Of a DNA stretch of 64,000 nucleotides, positions 37,274 through 49,030 are shown in pieces. A model generated the notes under the pieces. The model saw only the letters and a list, made by a program, of their open reading frames with translations. It did not search any database and was not told the DNA's origin. Every line of letters begins with the position of its first letter. The first letter of the stretch is position 1. This DNA comes from Owenia fusiformis (Eukaryota; Annelida; Polychaeta; Sabellida; Oweniidae). The position numbers and the translations under genes are program-made. The stretch spans positions 34,707,000 through 34,770,999 of the forward strand of contig CAIIXF020000003.1 of assembly GCA_903813345.2 (NCBI GenBank), read 5' to 3'.

Positions 37274-37867
37274 TCATTTGGCCTTATAAAACACTAGTTT
37301 CTCCTTCTGTGATAGCCCAAGCATAAGGGCAATATTAGCCACAGCAAGGGCATAATGAAACCAGTCTACACGTAACACTCCAAACAATGTCCCCTCAATT
37401 CCAATAACAAGTCCTGCTACCACATATAACACAGCACCAATTATTCCAGTTGGATTGAATTTCAAACAACATATGACTGCAATTGATAACAATGCTACAC
37501 CTCCTACAGCAGTACTTGCCAAATTCTGAAGTTTGTAATTCAAAACATTCCATGATATTATAGCTGCAATTCCAAGGGCATAATGTACATTGGCCAGACT
37601 GTTCAGCTCCACATGTTGGCAATAGGCTGCCCCTAATGCAGGGACCCCAATGAGAGAAGACAGCCAGGCTAAAGTCGTGTGAATATAAATCAAATTATCA
37701 GTCGGTGATTCCTGAGAAAATTTCAAAACTCCTGCAGTTGCAGCGGAACCAATCAGGGCGAAGCCAAAGGATGCAGCTAGATTACCCCGTCCTATAGTGT
37801 ATGTTGCGTGGAATGCTGACAGCGCAAGAATTCCATCTGATAGTGATGTACTGAGCTGTTTGACCAT
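37274..37867 (-). CDS. TMEM276-like multispanning membrane protein
   Basis: A 197-residue protein with six or seven hydrophobic segments (about 10-28, 32-52, 62-84, 93-112, 118-138, 141-165, 170-187) and a basic tail (KEKLVFYKAK). Compared from memory with human TMEM276, which was formerly annotated as part of CYHR1, the shared features are LSDGILALSAFHATYT with LSHLVLGVVSLHAAVST, IGVPALG with IGLPLLA, S-AN, and a late ALAV. That is weak but ordered similarity. Function is unknown. ATG at 37867 has good context (ttgacaATGG). A strong acceptor (TTTCATTTCAG) lies 24 bases upstream at 37891 and the frame is open to it, so a 5' exon exists further right and might add residues. Confidence 0.6.
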   Translation of the reverse strand: MVKQLSTSLSDGILALSAFHATYTIGRGNLAASFGFALIGSAATAGVLKFSQESPTDNLIYIHTTLAWLSSLIGVPALGAAYCQHVELNSLANVHYALGIAAIISWNVLNYKLQNLASTAVGGVALLSIAVICCLKFNPTGIIGAVLYVVAGLVIGIEGTLFGVLRVDWFHYALAVANIALMLGLSQKEKLVFYKAK

Positions 37868-38248
37868 TGTCAACTTGACCACGGTGAAATCTGAAATGAA
37901 AGAAATTAGAATGCAGAAAAGATCAAGATTTTTTCCAGTCTAAGCTTAGAAATTAGACTTTTATTAGACTAGAGCATGGGCTTTCAACACAGTGACCACT
38001 ATCGATCTTCATTATTCAATATTACAGATATTAGATAGATTATGCTGGCTGTGGCTTTCAACTAGAAAGCCCATAGACCAGTCTAGAGTCCATTTCACTG
38101 TTTTATTGCGTCAGTAGAACCCTAAAAATAAGAAATCGGGAGACCATTTTGCAATAATATATGGAAAAGTATATTCATATTCAGTCATTCCACATATAAG
38201 CAGACATTCGTGTCGCCAAGGGTTTTTTCTCAAGTGTTAATAGATATA

Positions 38249-39106
38249 CAGTAGAACCTGCTAAGTGGAACACCTCCGTAAGTGGAACACCTCGCAAGTG
38301 GAACGCCTTTTCAAAGTCCCGTTTTAAAAACCCATTGACTTAAGGTTAATTGAACCTCTGTAAGTGGAACACCTCCAAACTTGAACAGTGAACACCCCAT
38401 ATTGAAAATTTAACCTGCTAAGTGGAACAGTCAATTTCCATAAACTTTAATATTGACACATGTATTAAACAGAATTAATCTCCTACAGGGATATATTGGT
38501 ATGAAAACAGGTAATAATGTGAACTAATTTGAACGGATTACAATTCAGCGAATTGGATTAACCTCCTGTAGAGGTCAACATGTGATGCAACCACTAATTA
38601 GTTTGATAATCAGCAAATTAGCATTTAATAAGATTATCATTCAGAAAATTGGATTAACCTCCTGTAGAGATGGACATGTGATGCTATCACTAATTGATAC
38701 CCCTTGCTGTTTGTTTCAAACTTGATAAGTAAGATTAAGAATGTCAGTTAAAAATAATTGTATTATTAGCAGTAGGAACAAGTCTTTAAAACTTAATTGA
38801 AAAATCTTTGTACCTGAGACTGGCAGAATGAGGAGGATTTAGAATGTCAGAAAACATTTTTGACAGAATGAGTAAGATTATGAATGTCAGATACCTAATT
38901 GAGTAAAACAAAAGGATTATTAATAGTATATGCCTGCTCTGCAATGAAGGGGAGAATCATATTTACAGTGATATATATAAATCCTATATTTTATCAAATA
39001 TATTCTTAAAATCCCCGCGAACCCAAAACCTCCGTAAGCGGAACACCTCCTAAGTGGAACGCTTTTTGGCAGAACGGAGGGTGTTCCACTTACACAGGTT
39101 CTACTG
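38249..39106. mobile_element. Pogo/Tigger-like MITE, 858 bp, nested
   Basis: Starts CAGTAGAACCTGCTAAGTGG and ends with the matching complement ('ccacttacacaggttctactg'-like); TA flanks both ends (38247-38248, 39107-39108). 'gtggaacacctccgtaag' recurs inside both arms. The interior has a duplicated segment ('ttggattaacctcctgtag' at about 38556 and 38650). No frame for transposase. Confidence 0.85.
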
Positions 39107-39109
39107 TAT

Positions 39110-40219
39110 ATAGAAACTTTTTAAGAACAACGACTTAGGACCAATACCCACTTGTACAACCACCAAACAGCAAATTTTAATTGTTTGGTAATAAGTGAGA
39201 ATTTTTTCTAACTTAATTTGATGACAAATTCCTCGGGTACGTTATGTCGCCAGAGTGCATAGTGATGTTTTATAAGCAAAACTGAAGTAGTTATAGATTT
39301 CAGAACATGTCCAAACTTCCTGAAAAGATACCTGTGGGTATATACTGTATTTTACCAACGTTTCGAGTAATCTTATCTTTCTAACCTAATAATTAGATGC
39401 CCGGAACCCATGTCGCCAGTTTTTTTTCTAAAATACCACTTTAGATATTTCAATTTCTAGAGAATGCACAAATCACTTAAATGTTTAACCCAAAGTGATA
39501 TTTTATCAGAAAATGATTTATCAAAATGCATGCAAAGTTTCAAAACTGTATTCTATCCAGAACAAAAGTTATAGGTCATACATGTAAAGGTGTCATTTTT
39601 CAATTCAAAAGATAAGGATTTTAAGGTACGTTACAACATTTCCCAACATTTTGTAATAGCTTGATGGAATTAGTAAATAAATTCTTGAATATGACAAGGC
39701 GGACATTCAATACAATGTGCTCATTACCTTTGTTCGCTCTGTTATATTGCTTTATTGGAACATGTAATGAGTTTTCCTCATGTACGTTGCAATAAGGTAC
39801 GTTACGGAAAGTGCGAAATAAGTTGATTAACTCAGCAATAGATGCTGCTAACCCAGTGGAGGAGATCATCACGTGATCTCATGATACGCCATACTTTATT
39901 TGCAGTCAAATGAAATGGGATTTCTTCCTAAAAATCCCTAAATAATGCAGCAATCGCGTAAGTACAACACCTGTATCTTTTGCCTAAGCAAAGCTGGTTA
40001 ATCAAAGATCTAGGATATCCCGATTCGGTTGAAAGATATTCTAAATAAACAACTTAAATTGTCATTGTTAAAACATGATGTCAACTTTTTCCCAAATCGC
40101 TACGACTTGAGTTTTATATCAATTAAGGTACGTTGCTCTTGATAACGTCGCTTAAAACTTGTTTTATTTCTGTCTTAATAGTGGTAACTAATCCGGGAAT
40201 TCACAATATGTTGCAGAAT
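39110..40219. other. Interior of the transposon remnant, no gene seen
   Basis: The phrase 'aaggtacgtt' occurs four times (about 39623, 39793, 40125 and a variant at 39237). No domain-bearing frame. Confidence 0.45.
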
Positions 40220-40886
40220 ATGGCCAAGACTAAAGCAGAAATTCAAAAGAATTAAAGAGAAAGAAAGAAAAGAATCGAAGGACAAAAATACCTTGAAAAG
40301 GAACGTATCAGAAGAAGGCTGTCAAGTTCATTTGGTTAAGTTCCGAAAGATGCGCAGTCAAAAAGAATGAGCTTGAACTTCGTGACAAAGTCAAACCTTT
40401 GAAAGGGACATTCAAGCTACATGCAATTTCTGGGATCGGGAACAACATTGTCATGATGAGCGATGTCAGCTGTTATTGCAAACACTGTTTAAACGGAGAC
40501 TTTTGTGACAAGTGGACTGGAGCAAAACTCACTAATACAAAGTCTAAAAATCAATCCAGCTCAGAGAAAAGTGATGTAAACAATAATGCACAAGTACACA
40601 ACGAAATATCAGCAATGAGATACAACAAAGATGAGTTTTGTGCTACGTTATATGATAAAAATTGGTATATCGGAAAGATTGTGGACAGAGATGAGGAGGA
40701 CGGAGAATATGAAATTGATTTCATGGAGAAAAAAGACAGTTATTCCAATGGCCCAAGAAAACAGATCTAATTTGGGTTAAGGAAAATGATATTTTGGGTA
40801 AAATTTCAGACCCACTTGCAACTGGGAAGCACGCACGAATGATGAAAATCGCCGCCAGTGACATGCAATTGATCTTGCAAAAGTGA
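40220..40886 (+). pseudogene. Transposon-encoded protein relic (basic N-terminus, C-terminal FxWP domain)
   Basis: Reading from ATG 40220, MAKTKAEIQKN then a stop, continuing REREKKRIEGQKYLEKERI with RRRL in the same frame. After a second stop and a frame change, KGTFKLHAISGIGN, VSCYCKHCLNGDFCDKW and NWYIGKIVDRDEEDGEYEID follow. A further shift gives FQWPKKTDLIWVKENDIL to the stop at 40884-40886. A charged KTKAE..KRYREK start and an FxWP..D..WV end are features I associate with proteins coded by some invertebrate DNA transposons; I cannot name the superfamily. At least two in-frame stops and two shifts make it non-functional. Confidence 0.55.
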
Positions 40887-41362
40887 AGCACATCTAGTGA
40901 AAACGTTAATATATGGAAAAGTATATTCATAATGTACATGAATGACATTTGTATATTTCAGATTTTTTAGTTTTTTGTGCAATAAGCCTGTGCCGTCTTG
41001 TAATTTGAAGAATTTCAGCCATGAAATCTTATTGAAAATAACATGGCAGAGAAACATCCAAATATAAGAGGCCACACACTTTATAAGCCAAACTAGAAGC
41101 AATCCAAGATATACAAATGTCATTCATGTACATTATGAATATACTTTTCCATATATTATTGCACAATGGTCTCCCAATTTCTTATTTTTGCCGTTCTACT
41201 GACGAAATGAAGCAGTGAAATGGACTCTAGAAGCAATCCAAGATATAGAAATGTCATTCATGTACAATAGGAATATATTTTCCATATATTCGTGCATAAT
41301 GATATTTTTATTTTTTATTTTTTAGGTTTTACTGACGCAATTAAACAGTGAAATGGACTCTA

Positions 41363-41440
41363 CAGTGGCGTAGCCAGGATTTGGTGACCGGGGGTTCTAT
41401 TTTCATGTTATTCACAAATCCCCCCCCCCTCTTCATTTGG
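41363..41440. repeat. 'GCGTAGCCAGGATTT' repeat terminus
   Basis: The string 'agtggcgtagccaggatt' followed by 'gaccgggggttc' and a C-run matches the G-rich repeat family. A related inverted end ('gggggttcgttcgaaccc', 'gctgcctacggctatgc') at 43690-43745 could be the other end of one 2.4-kb insertion. Confidence 0.5.
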
Positions 41441-41696
41441 GTTCCTCAAATAAAATCCTTTTTGTGCAATTTGTACAATTACACTCCCTCCAAAAGTTTG
41501 GCAATCCTAACTCACCCATTGGATTATGTATTAAAGCATCTTTAAGTTTGAATTCTTATGCATAATTTGTTACGAAAAAACTTTGGGAGGGGAAATATAA
41601 TTCATTTTAATACCTTCATTAAGTTAAGTAGACAATTGAATTTGAATTTTATCAATCAAAATGATGTCTTTATTTACGTTAAGCAAAGTCTGAACA

Positions 41697-41795
41697 ATAA
41701 CGTCATTTCAAAGGGCAATATAGTGAAATATTGGACCAAGGGCCGCAGGCCCAAGGTCCAATATTTCACTATTTTGTCCGCAGAAATGACGTTAT
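41697..41795. mobile_element. Short palindromic MITE
   Basis: Near-perfect inverted repeat: 'aataacgtcatttcaaag' and 'gtgaaatattggacc' on the left, complement on the right ('ggtccaatatttcac', 'gaaatgacgttatt'), with CCGCAGG at the centre. Arms about 45 bp. The right arm carries a short change (ttttgtccgcag). Confidence 0.82.
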
Positions 41796-41859
41796 TACTA
41801 TTATTACCACCGTTAATGCCCAGGGCTGAAATAGCAAATTTGAAATAGAAAATCTTACG

Positions 41860-44140
41860 CACTGAACGATATCACTTTTCCCGGGAAAAATAGCGGGGCG
41901 GATAATGTCATTATTGCCCGACTAAAGTCATAACGCCCGACACAATATTGCTCATGTCAATATAGCAATTTAAATGCCTTCTCAACTAGTACTAAAACCC
42001 CTAGAACAGGCCCTGCAACGCGGTAATAATAGGCTTTATCAAGAAACCTCTCATTGAAATAACACAGGACGTAAAAATGATTTTCAAAAATGACCTTGTA
42101 GCTTTGTAACTTTAATGTTCACAAAGTAAAATAAACAGGCAACGTGCAAAAAAGTCAGACAACTTATAATTAATTTTCTGCCTCAAAATAAATTTCTGTG
42201 AATCTTTTACTAAATATATATCCTGAAATCTGATTTGCCTCGAATCCACCATTATTTCGTCTGATTTCTGGAAGACCCTGGAGCATGTTTTGTTACCAAG
42301 GGATATCAACTATTTCGCACAATTTATTCTTTAACTTAAGCTACTTCATCTAGGACAAAATAAATCACCTCATGCAATGGCTTATCATTATTTTGCAGGA
42401 ATTTTGTTGGAAGCCAGTTCGGATCAAATGCAAGGCAAGGCGCAAACACCCTATAAATTCCGAAAGATCGCTCTTCTATGATAACTTTTCACAACGTTTA
42501 CGCGAATGATTTTTAAACTATCCGGGGTAGTCGTATTAATGATGAAAACATCTGTTATTAAAATTAGTGTGTCTCCGTTATGCTTTGTTTTAAAAAGTTA
42601 AAAACATTTCTTTGGACGTCCCCGGAGCTCAGTGGCACTGTACATGTAAGTCCCCTGGAGCAGATCAACTGCAACTGATGATAAAAACGTTTTGGTGGAT
42701 ATAAATCATATACAAGCGACTGTAAAACGTATTTTGTTAAGTTCAGACGGCTTGATAATAAATTAGGCCTTCATTATTTGAAGATTAATACCATATGATT
42801 TTTCAATGTTTTTTATTATGTAATTTATTCCCTAAACATATCATGACATTAACATGAAAATGGAGAGCAAGTAAAATGGAACGATAACAATTTGAATTCT
42901 ATACAATCTCTTAGATGAGTGGAGTGTATCTGAAAAAATCATTTTTTGCAATGATTGATTTTTCTTTGAAAAAGTGATGGATAAATTAATACTGAACAAA
43001 TGAAAGAATGAATTCTTTGAACAAATGCTTGAATTTATATATAAATGATATACGCTTTTAAATAATTCATTTCACAACGTTTTTAATTAATTTTCTGCAA
43101 TTGGTTTGGGGTACTTGCCAGCCCCAGGGGCTGTTCCAAGAAATATTTTGAATTGTAATTGAAATAAAACAAAACAGAGATGTACACATTTGAAAGAACA
43201 TTTGTTTCATCAATATTACGACTATTCCAGATATTTATTCGTAAATGTTGTAAAAATCATTCGGAGTATTGGACGTCTGCATTGTTTTCAATAACTTCGT
43301 TTTGGACCAGAACTGGCTTAAAACAAAATTCCTACACAGGACTGATTTAGCTATTGCCCAAGATGGGTTATTTTGTCCGAGAAGAAGCAGCTTTTAAGTT
43401 AATTGCGCGAAATTATTGTTATTTCAAAATGTAAAATCTCATGCTCTCTACATGCTCTGGGGTCTTCCCAAAATTAAATCTCACCCCGTATCCCTTAGGT
43501 TGCAAAACGTTTTGAGGGAAGTGTAACTTCACTATGACATGTGTTTTAACAAAATAAGGCTCTCGTGTTCACCATAACAATTCAATTCATTTACTGGTCA
43601 TATAAACCTATGCCTAGTTTTCAAATAGCATGTAGTAATTTAATGTTTCTGGTTATATGCATCATGCATCAAAATGATATTTTGGGAAATCCTGACCGGG
43701 GGTTCGTTCGAACCCACCGAACCCCCGCTGCCTACGGCTATGCTCTAGCCTAAATTCAACCACTAGAGTTTTGCCCTAGTTTTGCCAAAGGATAGTTCAA
43801 TAGAAGAATGCAATAATACAAAGTCAAAATTATAATACAAAAAGGCTGTTAAACTCACCTCTTTATTGTGATATAGTTATCAATAGCCTAGCTGACAGTT
43901 GCACTTGATAAAATCATGAATCCAAAATTATTTTTTTCAATTTTAAAGAAGTAGGTCAAATTTGAAAGACAAGACTAGATCTAATCAAACAATAATTCTG
44001 CAACTAAATATGAGAATGTTTTATGATTTTTTTCACGGTAAAATACTAGAAATTTGAGAATTCTAATATGCATTTCTCACAAACTAGTCTAGCCTATGTT
44101 GGGAGCGAAAATGCATTGCACCGGGAACTTGTAAATGTGG
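41860..44140. other. No recognisable gene
   Basis: AT-rich region between transposon remnants and the Piezo 5' end. Only the G-rich repeat terminus near 43690-43745 is identifiable. Confidence 0.45.
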
Positions 44141-44933
44141 CAAATCATTTCTAATGTTGATCGGGTAGTCTAGTCGAGTAAAAAAAGGAAAAGGACAGTC
44201 GACAGCAGGTAGGGTTCTCTCGCATTTATGTTAAAATATACTTTAGTTCTGTTTTTTTTCATGTAAACCTAAGTGCAAATAAAACGTAAATACCACTTCT
44301 AAAATAATTTCAAGAAAAAGTCCAATAGTTTTTCTACCATATTGTAGAAAATATGATGCAAGTGTGTCAACATTTTATATGTAAATAATTTTTCAATTTT
44401 GGCCCTTTACTTGTCCACCCACCCGAATATTGTTTATCTTTCTTTTCAGCGAAGATCATCATGTGATTCTTACTAAGATCAATCCTGGTGTAGACTGTTT
44501 GTAGTTATTAAACAGAAGCTCTGCTTAGAGTAAAGAGTTCTATGCCACAAAACTAGATGCACAGCCAAATAGGATTTAGCTGATTTTAAACAAGATTAGG
44601 ATTTCATTTATGAATTTGAAAAGAGCTGATTTGGTGTGAAGGTGATACTCTTGAACATAGAACTTGTATAAGAAACAAAATATAACATTAACAAGAAATA
44701 CCATCTAATTCATTGTTTTATGGGATATGTACATGTATGTACCGTTATATTATATCTGAGTACCTAGTAACAAGTATAACTAACATAACACTATGTGACG
44801 CTATAAGTATCCAACTGATTTCTATATTACCGGTTGAAAAAGATACTGCAGATATTTTGGTGACATTGCGTTAACATGATTCCTGTGGATTACTTTACTT
44901 AAAAATGACTGGACTGTAAAAAGAGACAGAGAC
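44140..44933 (+). promoter_or_regulatory. Probable Piezo 5'UTR with an intron
   Basis: A donor-like CAG/GTAGGG is at 44208 and a strong acceptor with a pyrimidine tract (TTTATCTTTCTTTTCAG) ends at 44449, so a first non-coding exon left of 44208 and a second from 44450 to the ATG are plausible. The second exon would add 484 bases of leader. It contains several upstream ATGs followed by stops. No TATA box is evident. This is inference from splice motifs only. Confidence 0.4.
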
Positions 44934-45000
44934 ATGGATACAAAACGGACAGTGTGCTATTTGCTGTTTAGGCTTCTGCTGCCAGTTACTCTGCTTGCAG
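44934..45000 (+). CDS. Piezo mechanosensitive channel, coding exon 1
   Basis: The gene encodes a trimeric, very large (usually 2,000-2,800 residues) mechanically gated cation channel of the plasma membrane. Only the first ~276 residues lie in the window: exons 44934-45000, 58562-58657, 62336-62458, 63091-63568 and 63937 to the edge, all phases compatible. Exon 1 gives MDTKRTVCYLLFRLLLPVTL and LLA, corresponding to vertebrate PIEZO2 GLIFRLLLPICLAVACAFR. The joined product keeps the first four-helix blade unit: helix 1, NLLSLVYGLLLLVAPL, the STMQG turn, and PDVGMLI in exon 4. Ends in phase 1, donor GTAAGT. Intron 1 is 13.56 kb. Confidence 0.9.
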
Positions 45001-47530
45001 GTAAGTCTAATGACTTTTAAGCTATATGAGCAATTTTTAATTTAAAGGGGCAACAAGAACTGTAAAGGGAAAATTCAATTTCAGCATTTAGAAGTGTAAA
45101 TTCAGTTCAAAGCTTCTATAGAGTCCCACTTATAGATTTTTAAGATCCACCATGTTTTGGTGATGCATCGATGTCTGAAACAAAACATTGACATTTTTAC
45201 AGAAAAATAAATATGCTTAAATCACTTTTTCCTTTCTCGTCTTCATGCATTCAAGTTCATCTTCCAATATTATCTGATATGATATTTTATGCTTTCACTT
45301 AAACAGGGAGGATTGGCTCCCAGATTGCAACATCGGTAATCTGTCACATGTATGGACATGTCGTGATACAGAATTCGCTGCTATTTTGTTCACTTCAATA
45401 TTTGAGTCATGAATTTTGGTCTTATTTCTTAATGAAAAATTCCAAAACTCACAAGAAATGATTGATGATTGTGCGGCGTATCCAGTTTTTTACAGGCTGC
45501 AGGGAGGGTGTAGAAATTATAACTCGGCGTTATAATATTTGTTCATTTGTTCAGGCTATTGCCAGACCACAGAACAGTCCCACGGTGGCCACACGTTGAC
45601 TCGCGTCTGCCGTAGTGTTTTGATGGGTTATATGTTTGGAAACAGTTTTTAGGTCAGGTTTGCTGTCAAATCTTTGAAGTGAACACAACGCAATAGGTAT
45701 GTTGTTTGATGTAATACCATAGCAACCTATACTACAAAAGATTAGGTTACTAATGGTCAATGCAACATTAACACTTTCTATTTGATAATATATCCTAGCA
45801 CTATAAATAACATTTATGAATTGTACTAATGTAAATAAATTAAAAATAAACAATAACGTTTTTAACAGAAATTCAAAATTTGCCGTGCGTCTGCCATTGG
45901 AAATGTGACTGCAAAAGTATCCGACCGCAGAAATTCTATGGTGAGCGTATAAATGTTACTGACCGCAGAAATGACAGACCACACGGTCGCCATAGGAAAT
46001 GTGACTAGGATGTTAGTATTCGCATTTGAATTTTTTTCAATTGTGGCATTGTGATATGCATTCTCTTTGATGCCAACATTCTTCATGTACGATTATGGCA
46101 CATCGTGACAATACAAGAAGTTACTTGTGTCAGCATTTGGTTCAGTCCAATAAACATATCTTCTGGTGACCTAATTTGAGATAATTGAACCATATATTGT
46201 CTTAGATTATTCTCTATATTGAGTTAACTGTCAAAAGGACCATTAGAAATTAAATTGCTGTTCTGCTATGTTGATATTATTTATATCCTGTTTCACTTAA
46301 AACCTCCTTAGTCTGACATTTTAGATTCATCAGAGTTCCTTTTTAACATGTAATCATTTATCTGCAACCTCTTCCTGAGAGAGACGGCCTTAACACCTTT
46401 ATTATTAGAGCCTTGTTTTGAGCCAAACTATTGGAACTCATGTTGGTCTAAATCCTAATAAAACATAAAGATGAAGTCAACCAGAGCATCTTACTAGTAC
46501 CCCTCTCTGTAATTCAGTACAGTTATTTGGACTTGAGGCAGACTATTTATTTCTATTTTCTTTAAGTTGAGTGAGGGGGGGGGGGTCGGTTTAAGGTTAG
46601 AGAATGACATTACCACTTTACTAATTACTTTATCAGAGGGGCAGTATATGACTTTTATTCTAGAGTATTTTACTGATGAAATCTACTATGTACTGGTGTT
46701 GAATAAAAAAGCATGTTTCACTGAATTATAGTTTAGAATTATTTTTAGTTCATGGAGTAATTAAAGTTATCTTGACCTACGATAAGTTGTACATGATGTA
46801 CATACTGTAGTACATGTATGACATGTACTACCATGATATACCAGCAGGATATGATGAGTCAGAAACTGTGAATAATAGTAATTAATTGGTTCACCTAGAT
46901 AACATGATGATGTAATGTTAACCAGACAAAACTTAAAGTCAAGCTAAATTACATATCATTAAAAATGTAACATATGCCTGAACTTTGTTATATTTGTTCA
47001 GTAAAACCTTTATAAGTGGAATACTTTGGGAACCTCTAAAGTGTTCTTACAGGAGTCATAATGAGACTGAAGTGTTCTTCAAATAATGTTTTCCATAAAT
47101 CACTTTTTGACATTTCTTGACAGTTTTATTGCAAATGAATCATAATATTGAAATATTTTTTGTCACTTTTGGTCTCATAATTTCACTGGTGGTAGACATT
47201 TCTCCAATATACAGTTTGTGAGGTTGTTTTTATTTTTATGGTTTATATTTATTGGTTATATCAATAGTATATGATAAAGAATAAAATTAAGTGAATATGT
47301 TATTAGCTTGTACGACATGTTAGAAGATGTTAGAACCTGCTTGAAATTGTACATTGATTATTGTTAGATCCATGCTACCTCATCGATGTTTTCAAATAGA
47401 ATGTTTAGTGTTGGTGTTGGGGAAAGGAAGATGCTTCTTATCACCAGTTTTTGATAGAAAGCTCTGTGAACTTTCAGATATCATTCCATATGTTTGAACA
47501 TTACTATATTTCACTTACTTAACTTACTAG
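45001..47530 (+). other. Piezo intron 1, proximal part
   Basis: Contains an interspersed repeat near 45310-45470 (shared with 14960 and 30850), a pogo-type end 'cagtaaaacctttataag' at 47000, and a G-run at 46576. No exon-like frame. Confidence 0.5.
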
Positions 47531-47532
47531 TT

Positions 47533-48421
47533 CACACCCCATTCTCTGGTACGTTGTAGCACTGGAGGTTTACGACGTAATACAGGTATTTTCTGGGGGA
47601 GATTTGTAAGCACTCATTTATTTCGACATTTTGACAGAATATTGTCCTTTCCCTTTTGTAGAAACATTGACCATACCATGCAGATATACCTCTAGTACTG
47701 TAGTATCACTACGTCTTGACATTTCGCCTGAACACGGTCTAAAACTTCTTAAACCTTCTAGAAAGCACAACATTTTCTTGAAAAACAATGATATTTTTTC
47801 ATGAAAATCATGACAGTTTCTACAATTTTAGCCCTGTCATAATGAAATATTGATGAAATTAACAATACTATTTTTACATATCATCCAAACACTTTAGTTT
47901 CCAAAATCAATGAAAAAATTCCGGGGATATAAACTTTTCTTTGGAAAGTGTACGACGTAAAAGGGGTACAACGTTCAGGGAATTAAACATAGACAATGAA
48001 ATGTCGTATACCTCCTTTTAGTCGTATACTTCCAAAAAAAATTAATTTCTTGAAATTCTTTCATTGATTTGGGAAATTAATGTGTCTGGATCATGTATAA
48101 AAATGTAATTGTTAATCTTATCAATATTTCAAGATGATAGAGTTAGAATTATAGAAACTATGATGATTTTTGTGAACAATGATATTTTTTTCCAAAAAAT
48201 GGAGTGCTTTCTAGAAGGTTTGAGGGCTTTTATACCGTGTTCAGACAAAATGTTGAGATGTAGCGATACTAGAGGTATATCTGAATGGTATGGTCAATGT
48301 TTCTACGAAAAGGAAAGAACCATATTCTGTGAAAACGTCGAAACAAATGAGTACTTAAAAATCTCCTACCAAAAATACACGTAAACTTCCGGTGCTACGA
48401 CATATAAGAGAATGGGGTGTG
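47533..48421. mobile_element. Foldback element, 889 bp, CACACCCCATTCTC ends
   Basis: A palindrome of two ~440-bp arms: 'cacaccccattctctgg' at 47533 with complement 'agagaatggggtgtg' ending 48421; 'gtacgacgtaaaagg' near 47949 against 'cctccttttagtcgtat' near 48012 at the centre; 'cataccatgcagatatacc' at 47673 against its complement near 48275. Identity is perhaps 90% with no large loop. The 91-codon frame within is incidental. Located in Piezo intron 1. Confidence 0.88.
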
Positions 48422-48542
48422 GAAGTTAGAACCTAGATTTTACAGAGATCTATTGTTGTTATGTCAGGTTTATGGGCAAACTTGTACCATTTTTTCATAT
48501 AGTTTGATTTTCCATAAGAGAGTCCCCTCATCTTTCAGTTAC

Positions 48543-48705
48543 AGATGCCTCTTTGATCTAACCTTGACCCTTTGATCTAACCTTGATCCTTTGATCTAAC
48601 CTTGACCCTTTGATCTAGCCTTGATCCTTTGTTCTAACCTTGACCCTTTGATCTAGCCTTGACCCTTTGTTCTAACCTTGACCCTTTGGTCTAACCTTGA
48701 ACAAT
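48543..48705. repeat. 19-bp tandem repeat, about 9 units
   Basis: Unit 'ctttgatctaaccttgacc' with variants ctagcc and gttcta. It lies in Piezo intron 1. Confidence 0.92.
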
Positions 48706-49030
48706 TAAAATACTGAAACTATGGCTCATAAAACCCCAACTACATAATGAAAATAGTATTCATTGAATGATTTGACTCATTAGCATTTATTTCAGATGAA
48801 AACTCTCATTAAAGGCCTATTTTACTGTCACCATCATGAGAAATATTTTCATATTTTCAGCATAAGGTCTGGTCTCAGCACTGGTCTACATCATGGAATC
48901 ATTAATCAAATATAACTCATTTGAAAATGAAGGAAAATTTACTATTTTAATGTTTCTTCTGCTTTCAAGCGAAAAGAATTAATGTCATTAAACATTAAAA
49001 GTATATATATTTATTTTGACCTGTTTAAGG

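Larger units (their letters stand above)
38085..41224. mobile_element. DNA transposon remnant with ~110-bp inverted ends
   Basis: The left end from 'tagagtccatttcactg' (38086) through 'aataatatatggaaaag' and the right end, its complement up to 'cagtgaaatggactctag' (about 41224), match over about 110 bp. A pogo-like MITE (38249-39106) is nested inside. A frameshifted protein relic (40220-40886) is inside as well. Extra partial copies of the same end occur at 40911-40962 and 41225-41362, so the right side has been duplicated. Target duplication not identified. Confidence 0.65.

Noticed and set aside
37868-37882. Upstream GTG as start of the TMEM276-like protein
   Set aside because: Animal genes start at ATG; ATG at 37867 is in good context. 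Upstream codons may still be translated if an earlier exon holds the start.
48109-48384. 91-codon frame
   Set aside because: It lies in one arm of the 47.5-48.4 kb palindrome and has no recognisable domain.
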